Of a stretch of DNA of 64,000 bases, positions 50,801 through 62,019 are shown in pieces. The notes beneath the pieces were generated by a model. It was not told where the DNA came from. It ran no database searches and saw only the letters and a program-made list of their open reading frames with translations. This stretch comes from Myripristis murdjan (lineage: Eukaryota; Chordata; Actinopteri; Holocentriformes; Holocentridae). The stretch is from contig NC_043980.1 in NCBI RefSeq assembly GCF_902150065.1, positions 18,723,917 through 18,787,916 on the forward strand. Reading direction: 5' to 3'. Position numbers and translations under genes: made by a program. The first letter of the stretch is position 1. The number at the start of each line of letters is the position of its first letter.

Positions 50801-53800
50801 AGCTCCCACCACTACAGCTGCAGAACCCACAACAACAACTGCAGCTCCCACCACTACAACTGCAGCTCCAACAACTGCAGCCTCCACTACTACAATAATG
50901 GCTCCAACAACCACAACAGCTGCCCCCACAACCACAACTGCACCTCCAACAACGACTACAGCAGTACCAACAACCACAACTGCTGTCCCCACAACAACCA
51001 CTGCAGCTCCAACAACGACTACAGTAGTACCAACAACAACCACAGCCGCACCCACAACCACAACTGCAGCTCCCACAACCACAACTGCAGCTCCCACAAC
51101 CACAACTGAAGCACCAACAACAACTGCAGCCCCCAGTACTACAACAGCGGCTCCAACAACCACATCAGCTGTCCCCACAACCACAACTGCACCTCCAACA
51201 ACGACTACAGTAGTACCAACAACAACCACAGCCGCACCCACAACCACAACTGCAGCTCCCACAACCACAACTGCAGCTCCCACAACCACAACTGAAGCAC
51301 CAACAACAACTGCAGCCCCCAGTACTACAACAGCGGCTCCAACAACCACAACAGCTGTCCCCACAACCACAACTGCACCTCCAACAACGACTACAGCAAT
51401 ACCAACAACCACCACAGCTGCACCCACAACTACAACAGCAGTACCAACAACCACAACTGCAGCTCCCACAACCACAACTGCAGCTCCCACAACCACAACT
51501 GCAGTTCCCACAACCACAACTGCGGCACCAACAACAACAACTGCAGCTCGCACAACCACAACTGTTTCCCCCACAACAACCACTGCTGCTCCAACAACAA
51601 CAACAGCAGCTCCCATTACCACAACAGTAGCTCCAACAATCACAACAGCTGCACCAACAACCACTACAGCCGCTTCCACAACCACAACAGCAGCTCCAAC
51701 AACCACCACAGCAGTACCAACAACCACCACAGCTGCTCCCACAACCACAAGTACAGCACCCACAACCACAACTACAAGTCCCACCACTCCAACTGCAGCC
51801 CCCACCACTACAACAGCAGCTCCAACAACAACAGCAGCCTCCACTACTACAACAATGGCTCTAAAAACCACAACAGCTGCCCCCACAACCACAACTGCAC
51901 CTCCAACAACGACTACAGCAGTACCAACAACCACAACTGCTGTCCCCACAACAACCACTGCAGCTCTAACAACGACTACAGTAGTACCAACAACAACCAC
52001 AGCCGCACCCACAACCACAACTGCAGCTCCCACAACCACAACTGAAGCACCAACAACCACTACAGCCACTCCCACAACCACAACAGCAGCTCCAACAACC
52101 CCCACAGCAGTACCAACAACCACCACAGCTGCTCCCACAACCACAACTACAGCACCCACAACCACAACTACAGCTCCCACCACTACAACTGCAGCCCCCA
52201 CAACCACAACAGTAGCCCCCACAACCACAACTGCTGCCCCCACAACAACCACAACAGCAGCTCCAACAACCACAACAGCAGCACCAACAACAACAGCAGC
52301 TCCTTCCACAACAACTGCAGCTCCCACAACCACAGTTGCTGCCCCCACAACTACAAGTGCAGCTCCCACAACTACAACAGCGGCGCCAACAACCACAACA
52401 ACAACACCCACAACTACAACAGCAGTTGCCACAACTATATCAGCAGCTCTCACAACCACAACGGTAGCCCCAACAACGACAACAGCAGCAATGGTAAGTA
52501 ACTTTTTTATTTTTTAGCACATTTTTGTATAAACTCCTCCAGTTCTTTCATCATTAATCTTGTTATTAGTAATGTGGCAATTATAAATACCTTTGACTAG
52601 GTGATATATTTCATTGACATGCTTAATAATAATTTTAATATCGCAGAGCTGGACTTCCAACTTTGTTATAGTCATGTATCTATCACATTTTCTATTGTCC
52701 AAATTAGAAATCATATAAAATGGTAATCCATATCTGAAAATTATATTGGACAAGAGGTCATATATGAATAACTGCATTTGTAGTGAAAGTAGAAAAAAAT
52801 ATTAAATGTGTCTTTGAATTTCTTGCACCTAGTTTCTTGTTATAATTTTCAAAAAAATAATATTTTAATTCTGCCATCAATGCTATTATTACCAGTGCAT
52901 GACTAGTTCACACAATTTATTCAATCAATTAAATCGACTTGAAAAACACTATTTAATGCATGCACACACACACACACATACACTTGCACACTCTTATTAC
53001 AAGAATATTAAAAAATGTGAATATGTTTTCCTCAGGTTATCTTAACTTTCATCATAATGCGTACTCATTAGCATATAACCAGTAATGTTTTGAGGGGAAA
53101 AAAAACTTCAAAACAAAACTTGTTATTTTGTTTCAAAGTTTCAAAAACAAAAGCATAAAGCATTCCTTTTGAGACACATTCCTTCTTAAGGACACAAATT
53201 GCTTCTTAAGTCTAGCACCTCTGAGTGGTTGTGTGTACTGGTGCAGTATGAAGGTGCATCTCCACATTGATGAGGGTCTTTGCAAAGAATTATTTCCAAT
53301 GACACACACAATAGCATGGAGCATGAGTACATTTGCTTCTGCTCTGTAGCTTACCACTCTAACATTGAGCAGGTAAAACATTTTTAGTGCAGTTAAACAC
53401 TGTTCAGAGCACATTGAGGGGGCCTGCAATTGTCCTGTTCATTATGATTACAGGCTACATTTTGCTGCTCAAAGCAAAATCTTGACCTAAGACATAATTG
53501 AATTCTTCACTGGAGCTCAGCTACATAGCAATGAGCTGTGTCTAGTGCATCCACTGAATGTTTTTCAGGAGAAACAAACCACAAATGGAGTGTGGTGAAA
53601 ATACATTTTGCTACATCCGCATGTTCGTGCGTCTTCGCGTCACAACGGTGACTTGAAACGTCTGTGCGGCCATCTTTATTTCTCTTAGGGACAAAACGGC
53701 TTGTGATCTCGCAGAAATCCGTGGACCTTCTATACTTTGCACTATTTATCCACTTCCAGATTTCATCAGCAACAACAGAAGCATCCACAGCCAGTGTTTT

Positions 53801-55004
53801 GACAACTGTGGCTTCTACTACAGCTTCTGTTACAACTACATCGAATACACAGATAACCACAACCAGTGCCACAACTACGGAAGTGACTGGTCCCCCACAA
53901 AGTGGTGAGGGCTTCCTAATTCTGCTGTTGGATCTAGACCGTCCTTTCATCCCACAATACAGCAATCCACAGTCTCAACAATACAAAGACCTGGCTAACA
54001 ATGTTACAGCAGAGGTAATATGTCACTCATTTATTAACATGTCTTTTTTGATCATTTAAATGTAGTGTATATTTGCCTCAATAATTCATATTACTGTATT
54101 GTAGAGGACATTTATACTTAATTTTGAGACATTAAGCAAAGTCAACAATCTTTTTTTCCCCTTTCTTTAGTGTAACAAAGGGTACCAAATTGTGTATCCA
54201 GAGACTTTCCTGAGATGTAGTATTAAAGGTTTTCGGTAAGTAATACTTAAAACACATTTTATTTTTGCTTGAGTGATGATTCATAATTGTTCCCAAAATG
54301 TTGCCAGCTGAATGTCCTTTCTCTCATTAGGCGCGGTTCAGTTGTAGTTGAAACCAATGTGATCTTCAGGAATGAGACAGTGGTTCCTACAGCCTCTCAT
54401 GCAGTGATGTCTCTTGAAAAGGCAATCAATGAATCAAAGGTGTTCCTTGATGTCATCCCAAACACTATCAGAACAGGTTAGTATTAGTGTACCATGCAGC
54501 ATCTCATTTTCAGATGTATTAACTCTTAAAGTGTGAACAGGATTATTTACAATATTTGAAATTTTAGAAATATCCCTTTTTGCTTATTATCATTTTTTGT
54601 TTCATTAAAATTTTCATAGCTGCTTTAATGTAGTTTCTTAATTAGTGCAAGACTTCTTAGGAGAAATTAACCAAATATACTGCATGTCAATAACAGCTTT
54701 CAAGTTTTAAATTACCACAAACTAACTACAACATTTTTCTTGTACTTTTATAACTGTTATGCCAAATACCACAGCAAATACAACATCAAATTCAACAACT
54801 GCCACACCAACAACTGCAACAACCACAGCTGTGGATACTACAACAACAACAACAGCAACCACCACAGCTGTGGATACAACAGCATCACCAACGACAACTA
54901 CAGCTGCAACACTGACCACCACCAGCAGAGCAATGGCATCAACCAGACCTCTGAATGTGCTCACTTTACTGCTAATTCCTCTTGCTTACTTCGTAACAGA
55001 CTAG
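41838..55004 (+). CDS. MUC1-like SEA mucin, cassette 3 (giant; 5' end unresolved)
   Basis: Exons 41838-52493, 53760-54014, 54171-54235, 54331-54476 and 54775-55004 give 11352 nt, or 3783 residues from the first repeat codon. The first exon alone is 10656 nt (3552 codons, phase 0-0) without a stop. The SEA domain keeps GSVVV and both cysteines, but differs from cassettes 1 and 2 at several residues (FRRGSVVVETNVIFRNET; P to R, L to V, K to R, V to M). The C-terminus stops directly after LNVLTLLLIPLAYFVTD, with no DRQCLL. A very hydrophobic end with no cytoplasmic residues favours a GPI anchor. As in cassette 2, no leader exon is visible locally, and the frame fits splicing from 19316/26751. 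It is the oldest or least converted of the three. Confidence 0.7.
44600..48850 (+). repeat. Higher-order repeat, period 1512/1494 bp
   Basis: Marker words recur at fixed spacing: 'ctatccccac' at 45148, 46660 and 48154, and 'actacaactacagcaccc' around 44631, 46143 and 47637. The spacings are 1512 bp (72 x 21) and 1494 bp (1512 minus one 18-bp unit). The third block breaks off near 48850. Edges are approximate. Confidence 0.85.
48650..51000 (+). repeat. Near-perfect tandem duplication, period 1197 bp
   Basis: The marker 'cacaatttcagcacc' at about 48850 recurs 1197 bp later (57 x 21 bp), and the segments 49341-49592 and 50538-50789 translate identically. The match ends near 49798/50995. High identity indicates a recent unequal exchange or slippage. 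Confidence 0.85.
52494..53759 (+). other. Intron between mucin and SEA exons, cassette 3
   Basis: Third copy of the intron, bounded by GTAAGT and CTTCCAG, with modest divergence. It contains a short (CA)n near 52964-52980. Confidence 0.8.
53760..55004 (+). other. SEA domain and anchor exons, cassette 3
   Basis: Same exon lengths (255, 65, 146) and phases as the other cassettes; the last exon is 230 nt. The intron before it (54477-54774) is about 170 bp longer than in cassettes 1 and 2, because a segment around 54525-54700 has no counterpart there. Confidence 0.85.
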
Positions 55005-55660
55005 CAGTGACTTCTCGAGGAATGGATAAAAAATTTAAATGATCAGAAATGGATAATCAGATGTAATCAATATCTCTGTAAAGATTCAGTGTAAGAATTG
55101 CGTATTACAGTAAATCCATTTCAATAGAACATGCAAGAATCTACAATTTATAAATCCATTCAAGCACTACCTAGCAAATGTAATATATTTTGCATTAAAG
55201 ATTATGGATCCTAATTTTTATTATTGTTAAGTTAGTTTTTGACATGATAGCAAACATATATTTGTGAATTATTCATTATAGATTATATGCACTTTTTTCA
55301 GTTCTTATATTACACAAAGTTCAAAGTTTCATGTCAAAACCTGGAACGTGTGAAAATAGGGAAATAGTGTTAATCATTATTCATTTGGAAATCAGGCTGC
55401 CTTTTGGAAGATGGTGTTATGGTTTGAGATGTTTAGTCAATAGGCCCAGATATAGCGTGTAAGCACTTGAGAAAAACTGTAATCAGCGGGAAGTTTGATG
55501 TAATTGATTAAGTTGTAAATGTATTTTTCATTATTGTAATATAAATTATTCGAATTAAAGAACATTGCAACCCATACCAAAAGACTAATGTCTTTTTTTT
55601 ACTGAGTTTTTTATAGTTTTTTTTGTTTTGTTTTGTTTTGTTTTGTTTTGTTTTGTAGGG
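55005..55660. other. Spacer 3, first part (duplicated DNA)
   Basis: Diverged copy of the spacer after cassettes 1 and 2, lacking the ~500 bp that hold the palindrome. It ends at a (TTTTG)n tract (55619-55658). No gene. Confidence 0.65.
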
Positions 55661-57078
55661 ACATTAATTTGGCTCAAAAGCCTGGATTTTGCAGGTAGTT
55701 TCGTTTCAGTAGGCTGAACTTGTTTTTTTTTTTTTTTTTTAAATCTGACCAAACAGGCGTTTTTCCCACACCCAAAAACTATAATGAAGATTGCAAAATC
55801 ACATGCAAAATGATCACAACATCACATAATAGACATAACATATTAGAACTACAAAACCTATGGCGCAGGACACCTCTGTGTGTTGCAACGCGCAGTTCTG
55901 GTACCCCTCTTCCGGGTTAGGGTAAAAGTTTTGAAATTAGGTTTAGAAAACATACATACGGTAGTTTTTCAACAGCAAAAGTATAACCTTAACATGTAGC
56001 ATATGTTTATATCATGAATAAAGATGTGTTATGAAAAATAAAAAAAATGTATATATAAATCTTTAGTGCTATTTTGACGTGTTTCCGCGGTTTTTCCACC
56101 TGCTCTGTTTCGCTGACGGAAAGGGTTGTGTTCAATGGTGTAACATATCAGCATATTATCAACTTTCATGCACTTTATTACACTTTATTGACTTTATTGA
56201 TGAAAGTCAAATCAGACACGTCGCTGATAAACATTAGGATTATGGGTAATGTAGTGTTTCTCCGTGATATGACATCGCAAATAAAACGTGTTTTCTTAAA
56301 ATAAAGTTGATATTATACGGGAACTTGTGGACTCGGCAGAAGCACATGTCATCGTTACACAACCTCATAGCTCGTGGTAAGTCTGCCTTGAATGGTTACA
56401 ACGTTATGGCTAATAATCAGACTTTTTCCGGAATATCGATTAAATTTGCACTTCCGCGCCACAGCGTGACGTCTTTGAAGCCGAGAATCCGTGTGTCCAG
56501 CACGGATCCTCGCTGACTTTCAGTGGACACTGTTTGTGTGGTGACCACATGGAATTAAAACCATAGAAATCTATGATTAAAACAGGTTACGTGCGAGGAG
56601 CACGCAATGTGTTATTAAGAGGTCGTGCTCATTTCACAGATTTCTGTGAGAGCAGGTTAACCCCACGCCTCCCTCCCCAGATTTCCATGGTGACAGTGGA
56701 AATCTGGGGAAGCTACATCAGCGATAGTGGTAGCAGCGTCCATAGCAACAGCCATAGCAACGATAGAAACCTGAAAGAATCTTCGTAATAACTAACAAAG
56801 TAAACATCATATACATTAACTGAATGAAGATTTTGGAAATAAAATGCACATTTCCCGCTAGAAATGTTATCAAAACGCATTTGAATGCATAAGCTATCTT
56901 AAAATATTGCATTTTCCACTGAGAATAAAAGGAATGTCTGCCAATTATTTTGTTTTCACAGAAAGATCAGCCTGCCGCGCATAGGTCACGTGATCACAAC
57001 TTTCTGGCTCACATCTACGAATTATAGTGCAATATTTTTCGTAGGAATTTGTACTAATACTGAATGAGAACAGTCTGT
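55661..57078. other. Unclassified ~1.4-kb insertion in spacer 3
   Basis: This DNA has no counterpart in spacers 1 and 2, whose sequence resumes at 'ctcaacagcaatgttgagtg' (57079). It contains a poly-T at 55723-55740, a 13-bp-arm hairpin at 56675-56709, and the text 'tctacgaattatag..tcgtaggaatttgta' near 57013-57053. No coding domain is recognised. A DNA transposon or a composite of several is likely. Confidence 0.5.
56675..56709. repeat. 13-bp perfect inverted repeat
   Basis: CCCCAGATTTCCA and its complement are separated by nine bases, forming a stable hairpin. Confidence 0.85.
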
Positions 57079-57188
57079 CTCAACAGCAATGTTGAGTGAT
57101 CTGAATAACCCGAAAAAATCATTATATTAATCATTATATACTTTAAAAAAAGTGCTTCACATACGTAGGACATGAGCAGTAGTCCTGT

Positions 57189-58342
57189 GGCCTGTACCAT
57201 AAAGCTGGATTAACATAGCCGTGCTTTCTCTTACTTATCTGGCTTCACTTAACCAGATATCCGCGCTCCGGATTTTCGGTTCCATAAAGCCGGCTATCAA
57301 CTCGCTAATTCAAGCCAAGCTTTTCTAATCTAGATCTGTGCGCGCTCACATAAAAAGGGCGGTGTTTGCTGCATGCGACCAATCGCAAACATGGAAAAAT
57401 CTACCCGAGCCGCATACTTTACAACGAAGGAGCAGACAATATTCATTAATAAATATTTAGAATATAAATCAATAATCCAGGCAAAAATCAACACAGTTGC
57501 AGCTGCCAAAAGCTGCAAGGAATGCTGGCAAAAAATCGCCGATTGTGTCAGTGCGTAAATTAGTGCGATCATAATACTACTTCCCCACCATGACGGCACA
57601 AGTAGATCTGACTATAGTAACATTTGTGTGTTCAATAAATTAATGTGTCTCCCACTCAGCCATACACTCCTACAGGGGAACTGGCCCTCTCTAACAGTGA
57701 GGGCCGACCCTTGCTGGAGGTCTGCCCTCAGTTTGAGTTTTGTCAGAATCGTCACTCTGATTCAACTTATTTTGATATTTTATAAAGTATCTTTATTCTG
57801 CTGGTTAAAATATTATTTCACTGTAAAACATTTGGCACCAACTCTCATGTGGACTTTTCAGGGCAGACACCCTAAATACTAAATATGAGCAAACTAATGG
57901 AAACCTAAAGGATCCCAGAAGCTGGCGTGTATTTTATCAGACTTTTATTTAACCCTCTGAATTAAATTCCCCTCATTTATTTTCAATTTTTTTTTTTTTT
58001 TTTTTTTTTTAAATCATTAGGCCTATATCAGTCTACAAGATCAATTTTTGGTTGGACAGTGCAGAGTCATGAGTAAAAATAAATACAAGAAGAATTATAA
58101 AATGTATTCATTTTAATTTTATAAAAGAGGAAGAAAGGGAAAATGGGCAGGTCATTTTCCAAGAGAGCTGATTGGTCAGTAGGTGGGGCTTTTCTACCTG
58201 CTGAGCTCTTATCCTGAACTTAACCTGCTCTGGAGCAGGTTAGGCATATGTTACCACGGCAACGTAGCCCGATAAAAAGTAAGCTACCTTTATGGTACAG
58301 AAAAGCCAGGGTTAACCTTGAAGTTAGCTCTGTTCTGTTGGT
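57189..58342 (+). mobile_element. PIF/Harbinger element with MYB-like exon
   Basis: The ends carry the inverted word CTGTACCATAAAG (left about 57191, right about 58286-58300), with the further landmarks 'ctggattaac' and 'cagggttaac' and a 'ctgctctggagcaggttagg' subterminal hairpin typical of fish Harbinger families. It interrupts the spacer after 'agtagtcct', which is continuous at 30336 in spacer 1. A MYB/SANT-like exon is inside, but no Harbinger DDE transposase. A poly-T lies at 57989-58010. Exact borders and target duplication are unresolved. Confidence 0.7.
57391..57558 (+). pseudogene. Harbinger MYB/SANT-like DNA-binding protein, exon 1 remnant
   Basis: The frame starts MEKSTRAAYFTTKEQTIF and includes W of CWQKIADCV, the pattern of the MYB-like companion protein that Harbinger elements encode beside the transposase. 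The spacing of aromatic residues suits one helix-turn-helix. A possible donor (GTAAAT) lies where the frame closes. Later exons are not recognisable, so the element is probably non-autonomous. Confidence 0.6.
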
Positions 58343-59171
58343 CTCATGGTAAAAGTAGATGCATCGTGTGAGAGAGGACATAAATCTCTACCACTTTGGA
58401 AAAAGATGACCTGCGTGCTTCAAACTATGTGCCCGTGAGGACGATTTCCGTTTTATTTTTTTGGATAATCCTCACCCCATCTCCCCACTCTGTCAGTTAG
58501 AGCCCCATTCTAGCTGCTTAACGACTTCCACATACACACACATTGAAGACTGAAAAAAGGCGGGAAAATGTGTCAAACTTTAAACTGTGATTTTACAAAA
58601 AACGGTAAGGTGTTTGAAAATACCCCTTACACCAAAAATAGTCCTAGTCAATGTCACCGTTTTAAAGTTTGATTCACGTTTCAGCGTGACCGTATGACCG
58701 AGATATGTGGCTTCAAATTCCCCATTCATTTCCATTGAGAAACTTAAATTGCGATTTATATTGTCATGGTAACTGCGATTGCAACCAAAATTTGCAGGCT
58801 AGGAGATCTGACCAAGCCGCACACTTCGTCCATTGACTGTGTCGAGGTATTCTCGACAGTGTAGGAGTACAGGCCTTGCGAAATGTGCGCCATTCATTGT
58901 GGATGGGCCATTTGCGCAGTTCGAAACTGGGAGGAGTGGCGAACCAAAATTTTAAGTCGAAATAAGAAGAATAAGAAACACGCAGGATAACAATAGTGAC
59001 TCTGGGCTTCGCACTGAGGCACAAACTAATTATAACATATAACTAGACAAGATAAAATGTTAAGACAATAAAAAGCACAAGGCATGTAAGTATACCTGAG
59101 GCAGGACACTGGTGTCCGGTTAGTGCTGGTTAAATCTCTGGTTGCTGCATTTGAGATCAACTGGTGGGAGT
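58343..59171. other. Mixed repeat-like DNA, then spacer 3 resumes
   Basis: The segment 58560-59030, ending 'aacaatagtgactctgggct', resembles a common fish repeat of unknown class. From about 59040 ('actagacaagataaaatgtt') the text is again spacer DNA matching 30433 and 39423. No gene. Confidence 0.5.
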
Positions 59172-60044
59172 TGTTACAACCCTAAAGGATGGGAAAAGTC
59201 TAGGGAATTAAGGGAAGTAACAAAGGTGGTTGTACAGGCATGTAGAGCCGTTTATTTGTAGAACTTGGAGTAAATAAAAAACACAATAAAGGAAATGCAG
59301 GGGAATGGATATACAATATAGAGCAAAATACACACACAAAAGAAACAATGCTAGCCTGCTCTATAACAAAAGAAAGCACTACCCTATCTGGTCCAGCCGT
59401 TCAGCTTGTTTTCAACAAGCTGAACACGCAAATAAAAAGAGCCTACCTTGCCTACTGTAAACTTACCTGCTTAAAATAAATTTACATTTGGGCTGCCACT
59501 CAAAGCCCTAACCAGCAGAAAAATAAAGAATCAGTGGCTAGAAAAACAAAACCAAACTGATGTCAAAATAAATCATCCACACAAGTAAACCAAAGTTAGC
59601 AATCGTCTGAGTTAACATGGTGTTAACATCCCAAGAACACGTGTAAGTTACACAACTCCCAAAGCACAAGAACAAGTACAAAGTACTGAGTCGAAGACAA
59701 AGGCGGACTGCTCAGTTTAAATCACAGCCCCCCGGTGGCTGTCACAGGAGCGCTTTTATGAACCGGCAAAGGATTGTCCTGCGTGGATTGGACCAGCGGC
59801 AATTGAGAGGCGGCGCAACCAGCAGGTGGGCAGCGGAGGCAACAGCACCGAAGGGCGTGGACAGCACCGAAGGGCATGGAGGGAATCCCGTGGGATGCCG
59901 TGACGTCATGTCATTCATAAAATAAAACTGACCCAAAGAAAACTCACCACAATGAACAGAAACTAAACAAGGCAGCGAATGTATTAAATAGGCAATGAAT
60001 GAATGAATGAAAAATAAATAATGAAAAATGAGGGGACCGTAACA
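59172..60044. mobile_element. Solo LTR (fossil), 873 bp
   Basis: The unit begins TGTTAC and ends GTAACA, the TG..CA form of a long terminal repeat. It is flanked by a 4-bp duplication GAGT (59168-59171 and 60045-60048). Spacers 1 and 2 read straight through this site ('gatgggagtaa'). No internal coding part is present, as expected after recombination between two LTRs. Family is likely Ty3/gypsy-like from end structure and duplication size. Insertion postdates the cassette duplications. Confidence 0.6.
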
Positions 60045-60052
60045 GAGTTAAT

Positions 60053-60089
<37 letters not shown>

Positions 60090-60344
60090 ATAGTGACAGT
60101 TTGGATTCTTACCCATATACACGTGTTTGCTGCTCCATTGGAGTGTGATACAGCCACCAAATTTGGTCCATTAAATTCTTCCCTGCCATAAAACCGTGAG
60201 CTTCATTGGGAGAGTACTGCTTCAAAATGAAGTAGATATAGACCAGAAAATAAAACTATTTTGAGCACTTTCATTCCTGTTTTCAGTCCTCTGGCTTCCA
60301 AAATGTCTGTATTACATATTTTCTGCTGTAGCACTGCCACTATA
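60045..60344. other. Spacer 3, last matched part
   Basis: Poly-T (60058-60085), then text matching 30497-30740 and 39560-39805. No gene. Confidence 0.65.
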
Positions 60345-60625
60345 TCACCACACGGCGGCACTGCAATCCCAATCCCATCCTGGGTTCGATTCCCACCCAA
60401 GGTCCTTTCTGTGTGGAGTTTGCATGTTCTCCCCGTGTCTGCGTGGGTTTCCTCCCACCGTCCAAAGAAATGCAGGTTAGGTGAATTGGAGAAGCTAAAT
60501 TGCCCCTAGGTGTGAATGTCAGTGTTTGTTTGTCTGCCCTGTGATGGACTGGCGACCTGTCCAGGGTGTTTCCTTGCCTTTGCCCTATGAGCGCTGGGAT
60601 AGGCCTTAGAAAATGAATGTAGGTG
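60345..60625 (+). mobile_element. tRNA-derived SINE
   Basis: An RNA polymerase III B-box GGTTCGATTCC (about 60382) is followed by the landmarks 'gtgtggagtttgcatgttct', 'gtgggtttcctcccaccgtc', 'ctggcgacctgtccagggtg' and 'gagcgctgggatagg', in the order of a widespread teleost SINE. It interrupts spacer text ('caccacac..ggcagaaaactctc') that is continuous in spacers 1 and 2. Confidence 0.75.
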
Positions 60626-61354
60626 GCAGCGCTACGGCAGAAAACTCTCATGCCATTTTTGAAGCCACGGGGGACTGAAACTGAAGTGAAATTGAAACAA
60701 ACTTGTGTTGTGCATCCTTTCCTGGTCAGTATACCTGTTCTTATGACAAGGATGGACTTAACTTGATGGATGGATCATACTCACATACAGGAGCTAGTAC
60801 CACTATTTGGATAAGAATACAAACTATTTCTTTAAGGCTGAGTAAATGGAGTTAGAATATATCATAATATATTGTGCCTTTTTAATAAACAGAGCAATAA
60901 ACATGCACAGACACACAACATTAGTCTACTGAAAGGAAAATACTTTAGAACAGACATCTTCAGTTGTTATTCACACTTAGACCAAACTAAACTCTGAACT
61001 GATATCTGCCATAGCAACATCATGAATCCTGCGACCACCCACTAAGTGAGGGAGGCTGAACAGTATGTAGTGACATAAATGTCAAAATCAACAACTTAAT
61101 TTTCCCTCCAACACTTATAATAAACAATGAATAAAACAAGCAAAGTATGACAAACGACAACAGTGACAAATGACCTAGTAAAGTTATGAGTTTAGAAAAC
61201 TGAAACAGTCTCAAGTGAACTACTAGACTGCTAGCGTCAGGTTACATTGTAACCATTCAGCGCTGTTCAGATATTTGGAAAAACACAAATGAATAATCCC
61301 AACCTTTACAACTATAAAAATATAAAAACACTTACACAAATAAGACCACTAAGG
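60626..61354. other. No gene recognised
   Basis: Spacer similarity is lost after about 60680. Only random short frames follow. Confidence 0.45.
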
Positions 61355-61530
61355 CAGTCTTGTGTCATGCTGGACGTGAGATATGTTCTGATGAAGTTCA
61401 TCTCGTGAAAAGCTCCTCTCAGCTGCAATCATTGTCACTGGAAGGGTGACAGCCACTCTAATGGTAATCCGTAAGTTTGGACAGATGTCTACATTGACCA
61501 CAATGAACTGAATTACACACCTGATTCTTC
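61355..61530 (-). pseudogene. hAT transposase C-terminal (dimerisation) remnant
   Basis: The minus strand reads VNVDICPNLRITIRVAVTLP, then VTMIAAERSFSRDELHQNIS. This follows the hAT dimerisation signature (L-x-x-L..T-x-P-V-T-x-A-S-A-E-R-S-F-S) found in ZMYM1-like and related hAT proteins. A stop and frame changes appear soon after, so the copy is dead. More diverged parts may extend to about 61800. No ends were found. Confidence 0.7.
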
Positions 61531-62010
61531 ATTTTGTTTTTCCACTTCTTCTTTTTGTTTTTTCCTGAAGAATGCACCCGATGGCCTTGTCATCTTCAGT
61601 ATGAAACATTATAAACACTATAACCTTTGTCTTGTGTAAGCAAGTTCATGCATTTAGATAGAGACCTTGTTGTTGGTTCTTGTCTGTGGCATATTTACAC
61701 ATAGTGATCTCAAAAAGAGCCATTTCAAATTGCTCTTCATGGATGACACTAACAGTTGCAAGTGGCAGCTGTCCAATAGAGTGCACTTGGGCACTGCCAC
61801 CCTTGACAACAAATGTATTTTTTATTTTTATATATAAAGTATATATTTTTATTTTAAATTAATACACAATGAAAGTGGTAAAACATGAAATAAAATCAAA
61901 ATCTTAGAAAAATCTATGTAGTTTCCTGTATGTATCTTCCTCTACGCATGTCTCAATCTCTGGGATGAAGGAGAACAAAACAAAAACAATTCCTTGAATA
62001 TTCTGATTAA
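61531..62010. other. Possible diverged hAT sequence, otherwise empty
   Basis: The minus strand between 61560 and 61800 is weakly compatible with the rest of a hAT transposase, but this is not firm. No other feature. Confidence 0.3.
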
Positions 62011-62019
62011 AGTGGTAAA

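Larger units (their letters stand above)
41838..52490 (+). repeat. 21-bp coding minisatellite with higher-order repeats, mucin exon 3
   Basis: About 507 units coding TTTTAAP-like 7-mers, organised into larger blocks whose rare variant words (TTTTMAP, TTTTAPP, TTTTVVP, TTTTEAP, and the 6-mer TTTAAS) recur in fixed order. Nested periods of 1512/1494 bp and 1197 bp are listed separately. No frame-breaking indel was found in 10.6 kb. Confidence 0.95.

Noticed and set aside
60340-60651. Minus-strand frame of about 100 codons
   Set aside because: It is the complement of the SINE.
61389-61412. CTGATGA..GTGAAAA, hammerhead-like
   Set aside because: It lies within the complement of the hAT dimerisation coding block, and no stem I or cleavage triplet can be formed around it.
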